From the NCBI GenBank assembly GCA_964644705.1, contig CAZXYF010000013.1:1-31280 (forward strand): 31,280 nucleotides of DNA, written 5' to 3'. Positions 23,343 through 31,280 of this stretch are shown one piece after another (the stretch's first letter is position 1; the number at the start of each line of letters is the position of its first letter). Under the pieces are notes generated by a model. It searched no databases and had not been told where the DNA came from. It was given only the letters and a program-made list of their open reading frames with translations. This DNA comes from CAZXYF01 sp964644705. GTDB lineage: Bacteria; Planctomycetota; Brocadiia; SM23-32. The position numbers and the translations under genes were made by a program.

Positions 23343-25991
23343 TTATACAAGTCCAACAAATTTGCGCCAGACCCACTCTGTTGTCATGAGCAGGCCAACA
23401 AGAGCCATAATCAGGGGGTAATCCCAGAGCTGCCAGGTCGTTTCATCGGTTTCGACCCTCTTTTTGGGCTCGATCTGTGAGAGCAGCTGAGGATACTCCA
23501 CTGCGGGTCGCCGTTCGCCACCAGATTGCTTTGCCAGTGACTGGAGAAAGTCAGTATCCTGGGCGAGGTGGGCCAGCTCCATGTTTCGCTCGGTAACGTA
23601 AACTCCAGGGGTCGTAATTTGCGGCTGTTCTTTGATTCTGAAGGTGATTTTTCCCGGCGGAATGTTCTCAAAAACGGCTCGCTGCAGTGTGTCTTTTGTT
23701 GGCCAGGTCTTCGTTTTGGCCTTGGCCACGACCTTTTCTCCATCGACAGCCTCCACCTCCACGTTGTCGGCCAGATTGTGGACCCAGACTTGCATTCCCT
23801 CCCGTTGCTTAATCTGACGTTGATCCAGAACAATGAAGGGGGTCTCTGGCTTCGTGCCCGATCCGCCTTCAACAGCCCACTGAATCATTCCCATATACAC
23901 ATTGGCGTGTGCAGCCAGCATTGTGGGATTCAGATTTTTCCAGAGCCTGGGATTACTAATGGCCAGAACTTTGCCCTCACCCACAAGGCGCGTGGCCATT
24001 ATGGGGGCTCCATTCGCCGTCATTTGCATCAGAGACAAAGATTGCGGGGCAAGGAACGATTCCGGACTTTTGTGGCTACCTTTCAGCTGGCCGCCCAGTT
24101 TCCGCGTCACCGGATGCAACCGACCGGCTCGGCTCAATTTGAGTGCATCGGGGGAACGCCAATCGATAACCTCCCCCGATACGGCCTCATCCTCTGATCG
24201 CACGGGCAGTAACTTTTCTCGCAAGTCCTCCGGGCCAAAGCGGCTGCGCACCTCCGCGTCATACAGGCCGGATCCGATAACAGCAACCGTGCCTCCTCCA
24301 TCGCTCACATATTTGCCCAGCTGTTTCATTTTCTCTGCGCCGAGTATATCGACGCTGCGTTCTCCGAGCACAACGAGATCATACATCTTGAGCTGATCAA
24401 GGTCCTCGGGCCATTTGCCTTTCCCCACACCAAAATTTACCTCGCCCTCTTCCTCCACCACCGAAATAATGGAATTCAGGAAGATGTAATCGAGCCGTTT
24501 GAATATGTTCAGCGCGAATCGTGTCTCCCAGCGAGGGCCCCAGTCCATCAGCAGCACGCGGACTTTATTCTCGCGGATGTTCGTGGTGAAGTCCATGTTG
24601 TTGTTACGCACCGGGAACAACTCGCCATCCGCGCTGGATACTTTCACAACATACCGCGCAACTCCCTTCCTGGCGGGGGTAAAGGAAAGCTTCACACGCT
24701 CATTCTTCTTCTTTCCCAGCGTCACGGTCTTCGAGGTAACAACCTTATCGCCGCGCTGCACTGTCAATTTTAGGTCCTGCGGGCTCGGCAGGGATGTTTT
24801 GAGCCGCACCTCAACGCGCATCTCCCGCTCCTGCACCCCAAAGGGGGGAGCAACGATTTCGAGCATTGAGACGTCGGTCGGCTCCTCGTCATCTCCCATC
24901 GCCGCACAATGAATCGGAACGTTCCGCTGCGAATAGGCGGTGACAGTTTCCTCCACCGGCCCACCACCCAGATGCCGCCCGTCGCTAAAAAGCAGGACAC
25001 CAGAAAGTGGAAAATCCGTGTCCTTATTGATCACTTTTCGGAGCGAATCGATGATATCCGTCTGCCCTTTTTGCGTCTCCATCTCCTCCAGGTCCGGGGC
25101 GCGAGTAGATTCTATGTCCTCGCTGTCATCCATCAGGCGCACGAACGTGACGCCCTGGTCGGGGGCGATTTCCTCGACGGTCTCGGGGACATCTTCCAGT
25201 ACGGTCCGCAGCCGTTCCAAGCGAGGGGTTTTCTGCATGGTGGCAACACGCCCCTTCAGCTCGTTGTTTTCCTTTTCCATACGCTTCTGATCAACTTCAG
25301 CCTGTGCCGTCGCCAGCTTGCTGAGTAGTTTTTCTGCCGAGGAGTAAAATGAATCAAATACCGACGCCCCCGCAAACTTCTTTCCGCGGAATAAAGTCGA
25401 TAGGTCCCCGTATAGGTTTTCCATCTTCTTCACGATTTTTTCCGGGGGAGATGAGCTTTCCGATATGTTTTCCTTCGCTTCCTTCAGAAGACCCGCAATT
25501 GACTTCTGCATGGTATCAGAACGCTTCCAGTAGGCATCATCACGGTTTTCAACCCCCGCGGAGAAACGTTCAAATTTGCGAAGCTTCACAAGGGCATCGC
25601 GGATTTTCTGCGCCGCCCGAAAGTAGGCCGCATCCGGTCCCGGATTCCCACTGACCTGTCGGGCCAGTTTCAGGGCTTCTTTATCAGACAGGCGATTATC
25701 CGCAGCCAGCATACTCTCTGAATCATCAACGGCCACCACAATACGTCCGGGGTAGGTTGTCACCAGCTGATTGACCAGATTAGGCCGGAAGATAAGCACA
25801 CACACAGCCCCCAGTATAATCCATCGCATGGCCATCAACGCTGTCTTCGTTCCCCGGCTCAGGCCCTTAAATTGTATTTTGTAGAGATACCATGAGAGCA
25901 GGAGCAAAACGGGTAGAGCGACGAGTAGCCACCACGGTGAAAAAGGACCCGTCCAACGTATGAAATACTGGCTTTCTGTTATAGCTTCCAC
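23343..25991 (-). CDS. VWA and amidotransferase-fold membrane protein, with coiled-coil insert
   Basis: The 882-residue protein has two N-terminal membrane segments (about 20-38 and 52-68), then a von Willebrand A domain whose MIDAS loop D89-x-S91-x-S93 (VVAVDDSESM) is intact. A helical, coiled-coil-prone insert (about 130-260) interrupts the VWA domain before it resumes with TDFPLSGVLLFSDGRHLGG. An Ig-like segment follows, then a class I glutamine-amidotransferase-like domain (VRVLLMDWGPRWE, then LVVLGERSVDIL and KYVSDGGGTVAVIG, about 490-590) that lacks an evident catalytic Cys. A last membrane helix ends the protein (about 860-878). The start is GTG at 25991 after GAGGCGATAGC. It resembles planctomycete-type BatA/B relatives. 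It lies 9 bp downstream of the BatA-like gene and 13 bp upstream of the DUF4175-like gene. Confidence 0.78.
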   Translation of the reverse strand: MEAITESQYFIRWTGPFSPWWLLVALPVLLLLSWYLYKIQFKGLSRGTKTALMAMRWIILGAVCVLIFRPNLVNQLVTTYPGRIVVAVDDSESMLAADNRLSDKEALKLARQVSGNPGPDAAYFRAAQKIRDALVKLRKFERFSAGVENRDDAYWKRSDTMQKSIAGLLKEAKENISESSSPPEKIVKKMENLYGDLSTLFRGKKFAGASVFDSFYSSAEKLLSKLATAQAEVDQKRMEKENNELKGRVATMQKTPRLERLRTVLEDVPETVEEIAPDQGVTFVRLMDDSEDIESTRAPDLEEMETQKGQTDIIDSLRKVINKDTDFPLSGVLLFSDGRHLGGGPVEETVTAYSQRNVPIHCAAMGDDEEPTDVSMLEIVAPPFGVQEREMRVEVRLKTSLPSPQDLKLTVQRGDKVVTSKTVTLGKKKNERVKLSFTPARKGVARYVVKVSSADGELFPVRNNNMDFTTNIRENKVRVLLMDWGPRWETRFALNIFKRLDYIFLNSIISVVEEEGEVNFGVGKGKWPEDLDQLKMYDLVVLGERSVDILGAEKMKQLGKYVSDGGGTVAVIGSGLYDAEVRSRFGPEDLREKLLPVRSEDEAVSGEVIDWRSPDALKLSRAGRLHPVTRKLGGQLKGSHKSPESFLAPQSLSLMQMTANGAPIMATRLVGEGKVLAISNPRLWKNLNPTMLAAHANVYMGMIQWAVEGGSGTKPETPFIVLDQRQIKQREGMQVWVHNLADNVEVEAVDGEKVVAKAKTKTWPTKDTLQRAVFENIPPGKITFRIKEQPQITTPGVYVTERNMELAHLAQDTDFLQSLAKQSGGERRPAVEYPQLLSQIEPKKRVETDETTWQLWDYPLIMALVGLLMTTEWVWRKFVGLV

Positions 25992-26000
25992 GCTATCGCC

Positions 26001-28172
26001 TCACACAAATCTGCGTTCAAGAAACATTTCTGCAACAAACACGACCAAGAGAGCAACCAAAACCCAGTGATGCCACTCCGCGCCACGGCTGATACCCCGC
26101 ATTTCTTTCTCCAGTTCCTTCCAGCCACTCAGCTCTTTCACCTGGTCGGACTGCGTCAAACGCGTCCGGAGCTTGTCGCTGATAGGTCTGAGATTGGAAT
26201 CATCCCGGGGACCCTGCACACCGAACCATATTCGTGAGGTCCCTCCCTGTCTGATCACCAATATTGATGCGGCACCGCTTTTCGATACGTTATCGCGCCG
26301 CACCACAGCCCTCCCCAGTTCCGTTTTCGTCTTGAGGGGCACGGCGTTCTCCCCCTTCTGATTGAATGTTATGCCCCGTATGTTCTCCGGATTACGTATT
26401 GCCGCCACCAGATCGTCACCCAGATCAATGGTGCGGGAATAAATACTCCCCCCGGCGGCCGCTTTCACAAGCTGATAGAGCATCGGGATATAGAATTTGC
26501 GCACCACAAGATTGCTGTTGCGACCGCTCAACCCGGAGGTCAACAGGATAACCCGACCGGTGCCCGGTCTGACCGGTTTTTCGGCAATGAAAGTCGTCTG
26601 ATCATCATACGTCATCCATTCCTCGCTCTGCGGCTTCAGATCATGCAGAGTACGCCACACGTATATCTTCGCCTTGGACACGTCCCCCATATCTTTCGTC
26701 TCAAAAACCCGGAACGGGGAATTACCCAACTGGGTCCTTGCCAACGACTGGAACGCATCGCCACCGAAATTCTCAGCCTGAATGCCTCGGAGGGCAGCGG
26801 GCAAAAGATCCGCTTCACCCAGGTAATTGTTCCATGCTTGCCGATCAATACCTTCATCCGCCATCAGGATCAGCCCGCCATGTTGGGCCCACGAACGCAG
26901 CTGACTCGCCACCTCCGCAGTCATCGTCTTCGCCCCATCCACCATGACAACATCGTAACCATCCAGATTCTTTTCAATCTTTTTATCGGATGACAGGGCA
27001 AACTGCACCGGCCCGGAGGCTCCTTCCCCGGGGGACTTCAAACTCTGCAACGATCGCGACATAACCCCCAAAAAGCCCCATACGGACTGGAACTTGGCCG
27101 GATCATCGCTATCGGCGAGAACCAGAACCGAGACTTTCTCGCGGCTCTCACACCCTGCACTCATCTCGTTGTCATATTCGAGCGTATCCTTCCCGACCCG
27201 GGCCGTCAGACTGTGTGAGCCGACCTTCTCGGGGGTGTAGTCCAGGTAGGCCCACCGGCTCTGACCGGGCAGCAACGAAGTCGTTTCCGACCCCACAGTC
27301 CTTCCATCCACCAGCAGGGAGATATTTACGCCCTGTCGCGGTTCCGCCCCAAAATTCTCCACCTTCACGAATACACGTGTCATCTGGCCGTTCAGCATGA
27401 CCTCCGAGGCCGGTCGGACTTCCGTAACGGCGATATTGTCATAATCATCCAGCGGAGGATTAACCCAGAAAACAGGCACGGCTCGTCCAGAACTGTCCTG
27501 AACAATTCCACGCTGTAGCTGGTTTGATAGATCTTCAAAGCCCTTCCATGCCGTCGCCTGGTCCCCTGAAAACAGATAAACGTCCATCTTTTGATCGCCA
27601 TACGCCGACTGCACTTTCTGAAGTGCCTCATGTATCGACGAATCATGTTGCCCGGGTTGCAAATCATCAATGCGCGCTTTGGCCTTCTCCTGAGACGTCA
27701 TGTGCGCCCCCTTGACCACCCACTGGCCGCCCGCTTCGCCTTCCGCATCGGCCCCGTGCCCCAGCAACAGCAGAGACCATTTTTCCCCTCGGCCCCATCG
27801 GCCGACGAGTTTCTTCATTGCCGTCTTCGATCGGTCCCAGCGGGTCTCGGCTTTTTTGCCGGCCAGCATGCTGTACGATGCATCCGCTACAATCACATGA
27901 TGACGTCCCGTGCCCGTAATATCCTCGCTCCGAGACTCGGACAGCGGACGGGCAAAAGCAAAAATGAGCAAAAGACACGCCAGCACACGCAGTATGATCA
28001 GGATCAGCTGATCAAGGTACCACCGCTTCCGCAGACGATCCAGAGCCCGCTCCAGAACGTAGTTCGCCCCCCAGGGCTCACGAATGGACCGGTAACGCAT
28101 CAAATAGTAAATTATTATAGGCGTAAGGCCGAAAAACAACGCCCAGAGTATTGTAGGGTTTACAAATTTCAT
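26001..28172 (-). CDS. BatA-like VWA membrane protein
   Basis: The 723-residue protein opens with MKFVNPTILWALFFGLTPII, the typical BatA N-terminus, and membrane segments near 8-23 and 55-73, separated by a basic cytoplasmic loop. The VWA domain follows with an intact MIDAS loop D97-x-S99-x-S101 (VIVADASYSM). After it are an Ig-like domain (about 255-345, VFVKVENFGAEPRQGVNISL), an amidotransferase-like fold (LDGYDVVMVDGAKTM, near HGGLILMADEG) and a last helix (about 700-718). BatA binds partners in MoxR-linked systems; the intact MIDAS suggests metal-dependent ligand binding in the periplasm. I prefer the ATG at 28172 over a GTG at 28199 because it matches the family start; the ribosome site is weak. 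It is 97 bp downstream of DUF58 and 9 bp upstream of the second VWA gene. Confidence 0.85.
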   Translation of the reverse strand: MKFVNPTILWALFFGLTPIIIYYLMRYRSIREPWGANYVLERALDRLRKRWYLDQLILIILRVLACLLLIFAFARPLSESRSEDITGTGRHHVIVADASYSMLAGKKAETRWDRSKTAMKKLVGRWGRGEKWSLLLLGHGADAEGEAGGQWVVKGAHMTSQEKAKARIDDLQPGQHDSSIHEALQKVQSAYGDQKMDVYLFSGDQATAWKGFEDLSNQLQRGIVQDSSGRAVPVFWVNPPLDDYDNIAVTEVRPASEVMLNGQMTRVFVKVENFGAEPRQGVNISLLVDGRTVGSETTSLLPGQSRWAYLDYTPEKVGSHSLTARVGKDTLEYDNEMSAGCESREKVSVLVLADSDDPAKFQSVWGFLGVMSRSLQSLKSPGEGASGPVQFALSSDKKIEKNLDGYDVVMVDGAKTMTAEVASQLRSWAQHGGLILMADEGIDRQAWNNYLGEADLLPAALRGIQAENFGGDAFQSLARTQLGNSPFRVFETKDMGDVSKAKIYVWRTLHDLKPQSEEWMTYDDQTTFIAEKPVRPGTGRVILLTSGLSGRNSNLVVRKFYIPMLYQLVKAAAGGSIYSRTIDLGDDLVAAIRNPENIRGITFNQKGENAVPLKTKTELGRAVVRRDNVSKSGAASILVIRQGGTSRIWFGVQGPRDDSNLRPISDKLRTRLTQSDQVKELSGWKELEKEMRGISRGAEWHHWVLVALLVVFVAEMFLERRFV

Positions 28173-28269
28173 CGTTATCCAAAAAAATGAGCCAACCACT
28201 TTGCACCTTGGTCGGCAGATTTAGAAAAACGTGTTGGCACCTGCAGATGAGACCAGGCCCAACGGCCCG

Positions 28270-29205
28270 TCACGTCATCATCTGTTCACGAGATTTCAGA
28301 TATTCTGAAACAACTGGTTCCACCTTTTCATCCGTCCGCATTGTCACAAGATGGGCACCATGCCGTTTCGCCCATGCATCCCAATCGTCGAGTAATTTCT
28401 GATATTCCTCCCTGTAGATTTTCTTCAGTGGTATCGTATCGATGCGATGACTCACCGAGGGGTCTTCCAGATTTTCAAACTGGACCCACCGGTTGAAGGG
28501 GAAATCCTCCTCGACCGGATCCCGCACCTGGAACACCAGCACCTCGTGCCCCTGAGCCATCATGCTGGCCAGCTGCCGCTGAACCGGTTCCGGATCGAAC
28601 ATCAAATCGGAGATAGCTACAATCATCCCCTTTCTTGATCCCTGCTCTTTCATACCCCGCAGACATTCCGCCATGTTGTTTTCGCCGCTGGGCCGATTTT
28701 CCAGAAGTTCCGTCAGGATCACCACAAGCTGATTCCCCTGCGAACTGGGCGGCACCCAGTTGGTCTTCTCCGCCGTGGTCAACGCCAGACCGGGAGAATC
28801 TTTTTCCCGCAGCACCAAATATGCCAGACAGGCTGCAATCCGACTCGCATGGGTATATTTCGTGGGGCCATCCCCACTCCGCCGCAACATCGACGCGCTG
28901 TGATCGACAACCATACGCACCGACATGGCTGTATCTTCCACATAACGCTTAATGTAGTAGCGGTCACTCCGGGCCGATGCCTTCCAGTCCATGTGTTTCA
29001 GCGGATCACCCGGTTGATACTTCTTGTGATGATCAAAATCGGTGCTCACGCCGATTCGATCGCTGGGGTGGATACCATGAAGCATTCCCTCCACCGTTTC
29101 CCGAGCGACCAACTCAAGGTGCTCGAGGCTCTCCTTCGCCTCCGCGTGGAGAATGTCTTCGATCGAACGGTCCTCGGATTCAGTCTGTGATTTGCTTGGA
29201 GTCAC
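28270..29205 (-). CDS. DUF58 protein with VWA-like domain
   Basis: This 311-residue protein is a typical DUF58 member, the constant partner of MoxR ATPases. It lacks membrane segments and carries the family signature YQPGDPLKHMDWKASARSD (63-81), then a VWA-like fold with MIDAS-type D101-x-S103-x-S105 (VVDHSASM). The C-terminal half includes GMIVAISDLMFDPEP and HEVLVFQVRDPVEEDF. Family members are cytosolic adaptors thought to link the MoxR hexamer to membrane VWA proteins. The start is GTG at 29205, with AGGAT just upstream. The gap to moxR is only 11 bp; the downstream BatA-like gene follows after 97 bp. Confidence 0.92.
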   Translation of the reverse strand: MTPSKSQTESEDRSIEDILHAEAKESLEHLELVARETVEGMLHGIHPSDRIGVSTDFDHHKKYQPGDPLKHMDWKASARSDRYYIKRYVEDTAMSVRMVVDHSASMLRRSGDGPTKYTHASRIAACLAYLVLREKDSPGLALTTAEKTNWVPPSSQGNQLVVILTELLENRPSGENNMAECLRGMKEQGSRKGMIVAISDLMFDPEPVQRQLASMMAQGHEVLVFQVRDPVEEDFPFNRWVQFENLEDPSVSHRIDTIPLKKIYREEYQKLLDDWDAWAKRHGAHLVTMRTDEKVEPVVSEYLKSREQMMT

Positions 29206-29216
29206 GATAAATCCTT

Positions 29217-30230
29217 TCAGGCCGTTGCGTCAGACCCTGGCTCCGGAATCTCGCCCAGTATATGCTCGACCACGTCGTCGGAGTCCATCCCCTCTGACGT
29301 AGCGGCATAGTTCACCAGCACACGATGGCGTAACACCGGCTTAGCCACGGCTTTGATGTCTTCGGTGGTGATATGAGCACGTCCGTGGAACAGCGCGTGC
29401 GCCTTGCCCCCGAAGAGGAGATACTGACAGGCTCGCGGGCCGGCACCCCAGGACACCCACTTATCCGTATAGGGCAAACAATAATCCTTGCCGACTCGTG
29501 TTGCCTGAACAATCTTCAGGACGTAATCGTATATGTCATCGCGCACATACACATCCCGGATGACTTCCTGATAGCGCAGGATGTCTTCGCCCTCCATAAC
29601 CTGTTCCGGTTCGGCTTCATAGTTCGTCGTGGTGCGTTTGAGGATCTCAATTTCATTATCGCCCGTCGGATAGTCCACCTTAATCATATACATGAACCTA
29701 TCCAGCTGGGCCTCAGGCAGGCTGTATGTTCCCTCCTGCTCAATGGGATTCTGCGTCGCCATCACAAAAAACGGCAGGTCCAACGAATATTTCGTGTTAC
29801 CAACCGTCACCTGTTTCTCCTGCATCGCCTCCAGCAGCGCGGCCTGCGTTTTGGGAGGCGTCCGGTTGATCTCATCCGCCAGAATCATGTTGGCAAAAAG
29901 GGGCCCTTCCATGAACTCAAAGGTCCGGGACCCCGTCTCGGGATCCTCCTGCAGGATCTCCGTTCCCGTAATATCCGATGGCATCAGATCCGGCGTAAAC
30001 TGAATACGACGAAAGCTTACACCCATCACATCAGAAATCGTAGTCACGAGCAACGTCTTTGCCAGCCCCGGTACACCCATCAGGAGCGCGTGATGGTGAC
30101 AAAACATGCATTGCAGGGTCTGGTTTACCAGTTCCTCCTGCCCCACAATGACTTTATGAACCTCCGTTTTAACCTGATCGATTTTTTCGGAAAATTCATC
30201 TACGACCGATGATTCTATTTTGGTGTTCAT
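29217..30230 (-). CDS. MoxR-family AAA+ ATPase
   Basis: The 337-residue protein is a MoxR subfamily ATPase with Walker A GVPGLAKT (52-59), FTPDLMPSDITGTEI, Walker B MILADEINR (115-123), TQNPIEQEGTYSLPEAQLDRF and the C-terminal lid domain. MoxR proteins act as hexameric chaperone-like ATPases that remodel or activate VWA-domain partners, in cases such as methanol dehydrogenase maturation, gas vesicles and Bat aerotolerance. The motifs needed for ATP binding and hydrolysis are intact. The ATG at 30230 follows a GAGG ribosome site; an alternative five codons upstream is less likely. It lies 52 bp after the MORN-repeat gene and 11 bp before DUF58, so it is co-transcribed with the downstream cluster. 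Confidence 0.95.
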   Translation of the reverse strand: MNTKIESSVVDEFSEKIDQVKTEVHKVIVGQEELVNQTLQCMFCHHHALLMGVPGLAKTLLVTTISDVMGVSFRRIQFTPDLMPSDITGTEILQEDPETGSRTFEFMEGPLFANMILADEINRTPPKTQAALLEAMQEKQVTVGNTKYSLDLPFFVMATQNPIEQEGTYSLPEAQLDRFMYMIKVDYPTGDNEIEILKRTTTNYEAEPEQVMEGEDILRYQEVIRDVYVRDDIYDYVLKIVQATRVGKDYCLPYTDKWVSWGAGPRACQYLLFGGKAHALFHGRAHITTEDIKAVAKPVLRHRVLVNYAATSEGMDSDDVVEHILGEIPEPGSDATA

Positions 30231-30282
30231 CCAACAACCTCGCAATAAGATTGAAACGAATAGCTAACTGTAACTTCTCAAC

Positions 30283-31185
30283 TTATTTATTTTTTTTCTT
30301 GCTCTCGTACACGCCTTTCGCAACCGGAGTGCCGTTGAGCCAGTATCGTTTGGTCTCCACCTCACCCTTCTCATTGTACTCGACCACGACGCCATGCAGG
30401 GAATCTTCCTTGAAGTGCATTTTGCGTTTGATCTGTCCGTTCTCATAATACATGCGCACTTCACCATTGACTTTATCGTCTTTACACGGAACGACCTTCT
30501 TCTTTTTCCCCGTCTTAGGCCAATACTCAATCATGGTCCCCTCACGTTTACCCTTTTTATACGGCACCACCTGGATCAATTTGCCCTTCCGGCTGTAAGT
30601 TTTGCTCTTCCCGTGCTGCTTACCGTCTTTAAACGGTATTTTCGACATGATCTTTCCGTTCGGATAATACACCTTTACAACGCCCTTGACTTCACCATTG
30701 TCCCAGGGACGCTCCTTTTTGAGATAGTGCCCTCTCCCCCGGCCATACACTTTTTCAATCCCATCTTTCACATCATCCTTCCATGGGATCTTCTGTTTCA
30801 GCCTGTTCGACTCCGCCCCTCCCGCGAAGACCCATTCCTCGCCATCTTTTTCGCCTTCGGGATTTAACATTACCATGTCCCGGATGACATCGTCGTTTTT
30901 CCCGTAGTTCATATTCTGCACTCTTTCGATGTAGATCTTCGCGGTGTGCGTCTTCGGCATTTTCTTTTTAAACTTCTTGATTGTTCTGATTATCCCCTGA
31001 ATTCCCACGCGGTGCTGGAAATCCGTCGGCACCGGATCATCTTTTTTTAGCTCAATAACACGATCCATCTTGCCGATCTTGTCCTTTTTCTCCTCCTTTT
31101 CCTCCGTTTTATCGGCCGCCACGACTATGCTACCCATAATCAGTGCGAGCAGACAGACTGTTATTCGGTGCACATGGTAACGCAT
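30283..31185 (-). CDS. Secreted MORN-variant repeat protein
   Basis: This 300-residue protein has a signal peptide (MRYHVHRITVCLLALIMGSIVVA, cleavage near AADK) and a Lys-rich N-terminal linker, then six repeats of about 23 residues with the MORN-variant pattern (HGxxxxYxxxGxxxxxxxYxxG). Examples are GVVKVYYPNGKIMSKIPFKD, HGKSKTYSRKGKLIQVVPYK, NGEVRMYYENGQIKRKMHFK and HGVVVEYNEKGEVETKRYWL. Such repeats are common in exported or surface proteins of uncharacterised function. The basic, Lys-rich composition is high for a secreted protein. A GAGGTC ribosome site precedes the ATG. It is first of the eight apparent cluster genes and 52 bp upstream of moxR, so a promoter for the set is expected at 31186-31280, where I see no convincing boxes. 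Confidence 0.82.
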   Translation of the reverse strand: MRYHVHRITVCLLALIMGSIVVAADKTEEKEEKKDKIGKMDRVIELKKDDPVPTDFQHRVGIQGIIRTIKKFKKKMPKTHTAKIYIERVQNMNYGKNDDVIRDMVMLNPEGEKDGEEWVFAGGAESNRLKQKIPWKDDVKDGIEKVYGRGRGHYLKKERPWDNGEVKGVVKVYYPNGKIMSKIPFKDGKQHGKSKTYSRKGKLIQVVPYKKGKREGTMIEYWPKTGKKKKVVPCKDDKVNGEVRMYYENGQIKRKMHFKEDSLHGVVVEYNEKGEVETKRYWLNGTPVAKGVYESKKKNK

Positions 31186-31280
31186 TTTTAGACCTCTTGT
31201 TGTTAAATAATCAGGGTCACCCGGGAAACATCATCCTCAGTCAGAGTAGCCGTAGAGGAGGAGATAATTGTGTGACCGCA

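Noticed and set aside
31256..31280. AGGAGGAG followed by a possible TTG start on the plus strand at 31268
   Set aside because: Only 13 bases remain in the window after the start, and a GTG in the neighbouring frame meets a stop at once; there is too little sequence to call a gene.

Overview
The window looks like chromosomal DNA from a Gram-negative bacterium of the PVC group (Planctomycetota / Verrucomicrobiota / Kiritimatiellota / Lentisphaerota). This is inferred from gene content: a MoxR–DUF58–BatA/VWA–DUF4175-like cluster with secreted squalene-cyclase-like, propeller and MORN proteins, a large secreted TPR protein, and an unusual double NDK-like protein. No rRNA, tRNA, CRISPR array, phage or intact insertion sequence is visible. 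Twenty protein genes are supported; many have recognisable Shine-Dalgarno sites.

Layout. Positions 1-395 hold no convincing gene but contain many stem-loops. A major facilitator transporter (396-1739) and a GspF/PilC-type inner-membrane platform protein (1821-2813) lie on the + strand. They converge, 3 bp apart, on a 1090-residue secreted TPR protein (2817-6089, minus). A divergent intergenic region (6090-6570) carries promoter candidates for both sides, including a near-consensus promoter for a + strand set: a PilT-type ATPase, a membrane-fused GspE/PilB-like protein whose catalytic motifs are eroded, and a CvpA-like membrane protein (6571-10306). From 10512 to 16027 a minus-strand block of cytosolic genes runs LMW-phosphatase-like, tandem NDK-like protein, metallo-beta-lactamase-fold hydrolase, PurH, GT4 glycosyltransferase. 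A 670-bp gene-free stretch (16028-16697) is rich in hairpins.

From 16698 to 31185 eight minus-strand genes form one apparent cluster, transcribed from the right: secreted MORN-repeat protein, MoxR AAA+ ATPase, DUF58 protein, BatA-like VWA membrane protein, second VWA/amidotransferase-fold membrane protein, DUF4175-like 1420-residue membrane protein, secreted squalene-cyclase-like alpha-toroid, secreted beta-propeller. Spacings of 9-52 bp within most of it suggest co-transcription. The core resembles the Bat (Bacteroides aerotolerance) type of MoxR/VWA system. I infer an envelope machine in which MoxR remodels or activates VWA membrane proteins, with the exported repeat proteins as partners or clients.

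Most notable: the pseudo-ATPase beside PilT, the tandem NDK protein with a dead first domain and an insert in the second, the extended MoxR/VWA cluster, and a 17-bp sequence shared exactly by two intergenic regions 10 kb apart.
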